Below are positions 62,230 through 64,000 of a stretch of 64,000 nt of DNA, one piece after another. Below the pieces are notes generated by a model, which saw only the letters and a program-made list of their open reading frames with translations, searched no databases and was not told the origin of the DNA. The DNA lies in contig JARWKL010000013.1 of NCBI GenBank assembly GCA_029961685.1, positions 28,116,922 to 28,180,921 on the forward strand, in the 5' to 3' direction. Each line of letters starts with the position of its first letter. Position 1 is the first letter of the stretch. Source of the stretch: Aristolochia californica. Lineage: Eukaryota; Streptophyta; Magnoliopsida; Piperales; Aristolochiaceae. A program made the position numbers and the translations under genes.

Positions 62230-62957
62230 AACCACCGAGGGTTCGGCGGCCAGGTGGGGATCCTCCTCAACAACAACAGAGGAAACGGTTTTGCAGGCTC
62301 CTTGGCGTCCTCTCTTCCCTCTCCCCACGTGTCCGACTAACCTCGGACACACTTTTAATTTACTTCTTTCTGATTTTCTCTCCTCTAATGTTCACCAGAG
62401 TCGGCAGTGGCACTCGGCTGGAAGCATGCTCTTCTCGATTCTCAGGCTCCTCTACCAGCGCAGCACACGGCCAGACACTGTCATTATAGTCTTTACTAAT
62501 ATGGAAATAATTGCCGTGTTATGACGATGATGTTTGAAAACAAATAGGTGCCATCCAGCCAATAAGGCCGAAACCCAACTCCCAAAGCTTCCTGATGTTC
62601 ATGTATTCATTCAATTTCCAAATTGGAGTACATCCTCTTCCTCGCTGTCCTCCTTTTTCATGTCGATGAATTCTTCTGTACTGCTGAATAGTGAATACTG
62701 AACATAATAGGTTTAAATCCGGGGGAGATATCTTCCTGGGCCTTCCCTCCAAATCCTCCAAAACTCGTCTACTATATCCTACAGTTTCTTTCATTCTTTT
62801 TTGTCTTTGTTTTGTACGATAAAAAGGAAAATCTTTCTCTAGATTTTCTACCGCTATGCGAAACCAACATTAGTTTTACCTCTAATATCCTCTCCTCACA
62901 ATCAGCAGAAAAAAAAAAAGATACTGTATATTACTGAGGTTGTTTTGCTGTTTCTGG

Positions 62958-63011
62958 ATGGGCCGACCACCACACAGCGGAGGCCCTGCGTTCCGGTTCA
63001 CACCCTCTGAG
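62958..63011 (+). CDS. SHH2: Second SHH2-like gene, exon 1 only (partial at right edge)
   Basis: Exon 1 is 54 bases and encodes the same 18 residues as the first copy, [18 protein letters not shown], ending at a GGTAAAC donor. Intron 1 continues to the window end. The 12.1-kb spacing and same orientation show a tandem duplicate. Whether the remaining exons survive cannot be seen here. Unlike copy 1, its upstream promoter sequence is not interrupted by copia. Confidence 0.85.
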
Positions 63012-63362
63012 GTAAACTCGATTCTTTGCCATTTCCATTGTCAATTCCATTGTCGAGTTGGAATTTGATAAGAGTTTATTATTTGATTCTATTAATTTCT
63101 ATTTTTTCTTCTTCTGCATTTTCCCTCATGCATGATATTCTCATGTTTTGTTTCATTGGAGATTTTGAATGTTGCGCATGACTTGCTTGTTGGATAAATT
63201 CTTGTATGAATATCTTCTCCCTGCTAATTCTTCTGTTTTTTGCCCCTTTCATTCTCAATTTTATGTTTTTTTGTGTTGGTCCTCATATGGTATTGGTGAG
63301 ATGACTGAATGGATGTTTATGGATTTCTTGGTGCCATCATGATTCTAAAATTGGGCTAAACC

Positions 63363-63711
63363 TGTCAGAGTTAGGTAGTTCCGTCCACCACTGATGGGTT
63401 AGGTACTTGGCTTTCCGCACTTAACAGACCGGTCTTTTGGATAGTATTGGCTAGGTGTTTGACTTAGAACTCCGAAGTTAAGTGCGCTTGGGCAAGAGTA
63501 GTACTAGGATGGGTGACCTCCTGGGAAGTCCTATTAGCTAGGCGTTTGACAAGGTATCAGAGTTGGCGCCCACGTTCCGTGTTTGAATCTCGGAGTGCAG
63601 CGGTCTGAACCCGGGAACGGTGGGTGTTAGAGTTTGAGGTCTGGGTTAAGTGTTGTGCTTTCTGCATCTAACAAACCGGTCTTTTGGGTTATATTGGCTA
63701 GGCGTTTGACA
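63363..63711 (+). mobile_element. Cassandra-like TRIM retroelement carrying 5S rRNA sequence
   Basis: The insert begins TGTCAGAG and ends TTTGACA. A left LTR-like unit (63363-63551) ends GCGTTTGACA and is followed at once by AGGTATCAGAG, a tRNA-Met primer-binding site. After about 73 bp comes a shorter right LTR-like unit (63625-63711) beginning TGTTAGAG and ending GCGTTTGACA. The left unit contains 67 bases of 5S rRNA, which the right unit lacks. The flanks AACC and ATACC fit a 4-5-bp target duplication with one base lost; the empty site is at about 51278. Cassandra elements are TRIMs defined by 5S sequence in their LTRs. This one is unusually small. Confidence 0.75.
63466..63532 (+). repeat. 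5S rRNA-derived segment (not a functional rRNA gene)
   Basis: From AGAACTCCGAAGTTAAG to GGGAAGTCCT the sequence follows plant 5S rRNA from about position 41 to 107, with only a few mismatches. It keeps the regions that form the Pol III internal promoter (box A, intermediate element, box C). The first 40 and last dozen bases of 5S are missing. Confidence 0.88.
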
Positions 63712-64000
63712 ATACCAGCCTAGCAGTACACTCTCTGGTTGCATAAGGAGGCGCTCTGTTTAGAAAAATTTCCATGCACTTTTTGGAAGCATTTAGTGGC
63801 TTTCGTCCCAACTTTTGATAAGATATTCTTTGTTGTATATAGATACAACAATAATGGTTGTTAGTGAATTTCTGGGAGAAGATTTGTGTAACCAAGTGTA
63901 CACTGTATCACCTGGCAAGTAATGAGAATATGGATATCTTATTGGTGTTGAGAATGAATTTATGGAAGATGAGAGGGTTTCACAGTATTAAATTCAGCGG

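Larger units (their letters stand above)
62230..64000. repeat. Segmental duplication, copy 2 (runs off the right edge)
   Basis: It matches 50144-51564. Differences are scattered substitutions, small indels, and one 349-bp insertion at 63363-63711. Confidence 0.95.

Noticed and set aside
62094..62489. 131-codon plus-strand frame upstream of the second SHH2 copy
   Set aside because: Low-complexity Arg/Gln-rich translation of a promoter. The corresponding region of copy 1 has frame-changing indels.
63466..63532. 5S rRNA gene
   Set aside because: Only the central two thirds of 5S is present, and it is embedded in an LTR-like unit with a primer-binding site. It is an element part, not an rRNA gene.
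63552..63600. tRNA-like B-box phrase (GTTTGAATCTCGG)
   Set aside because: No cloverleaf or A box can be built. It follows the primer-binding site inside the TRIM.

Overview
The window is nuclear DNA from a flowering plant. The genes are spliced and plant-specific: a DEMETER/ROS1-type DNA glycosylase, a RopGEF with a PRONE domain, a DUF1005 protein, SAWADEE-homeodomain genes, and C-terminally encoded peptide (CEP) precursors. Introns are long and AT-rich. The intergenic space is filled with copia, hAT, LINE and TRIM remnants. Nothing in the sequence fixes the species; gene structure and repeats fit a non-grass angiosperm, but that is an impression.

Layout, left to right. Bases 1-2570 (minus) hold the N-terminal part of a DME/ROS1 5-methylcytosine glycosylase that runs off the left edge. 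An AT-rich intergenic stretch follows, with three G-boxes just upstream of that gene. A complete RopGEF14-like gene lies at 7363-10977 (minus). An unresolved minus-strand transcription unit probably occupies 13.9-16.95 kb. A plant membrane/coiled-coil protein of unknown function is at 19217-20740 (minus). A DUF1005 gene is at 28596-29989 (plus). A decayed UPF0114 gene at 31.7-32.4 kb is split by a 5.5-kb hAT transposon (32411-37915) with a perfect 8-bp target duplication. Two tandem CEP peptide genes lie at 39941-40207 and 41468-41728. A nested graveyard of two copia elements and one hAT end spans 44.1-50.1 kb. A complete nine-exon SHH2-like gene runs from 50872 to 58783. A third copia remnant is at 60.3-61.5 kb. 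The 5' end of a second, tandem SHH2 copy begins at 62958 and leaves the window on the right. Its first intron carries a small Cassandra-like element containing most of a 5S rRNA sequence.

How the parts relate. SHH proteins recruit the RNA-directed DNA methylation machinery, while DME/ROS1 enzymes remove the same mark, so both arms of methylation control sit in one window. They are about 50 kb apart and nothing shows co-regulation. The two CEP precursors look like a local duplication making secreted peptides with nearly the same core. RopGEF14, DUF1005 and the membrane protein are independent single genes. The transposons explain several gene lesions: hAT in the UPF0114 exon, copia sequence abutting the SHH2 promoter block, and LINE tails inside SHH2 introns.

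Splice sites were placed by eye using GT/AG, reading phase and family resemblance. No alignment, expression or database search was run.
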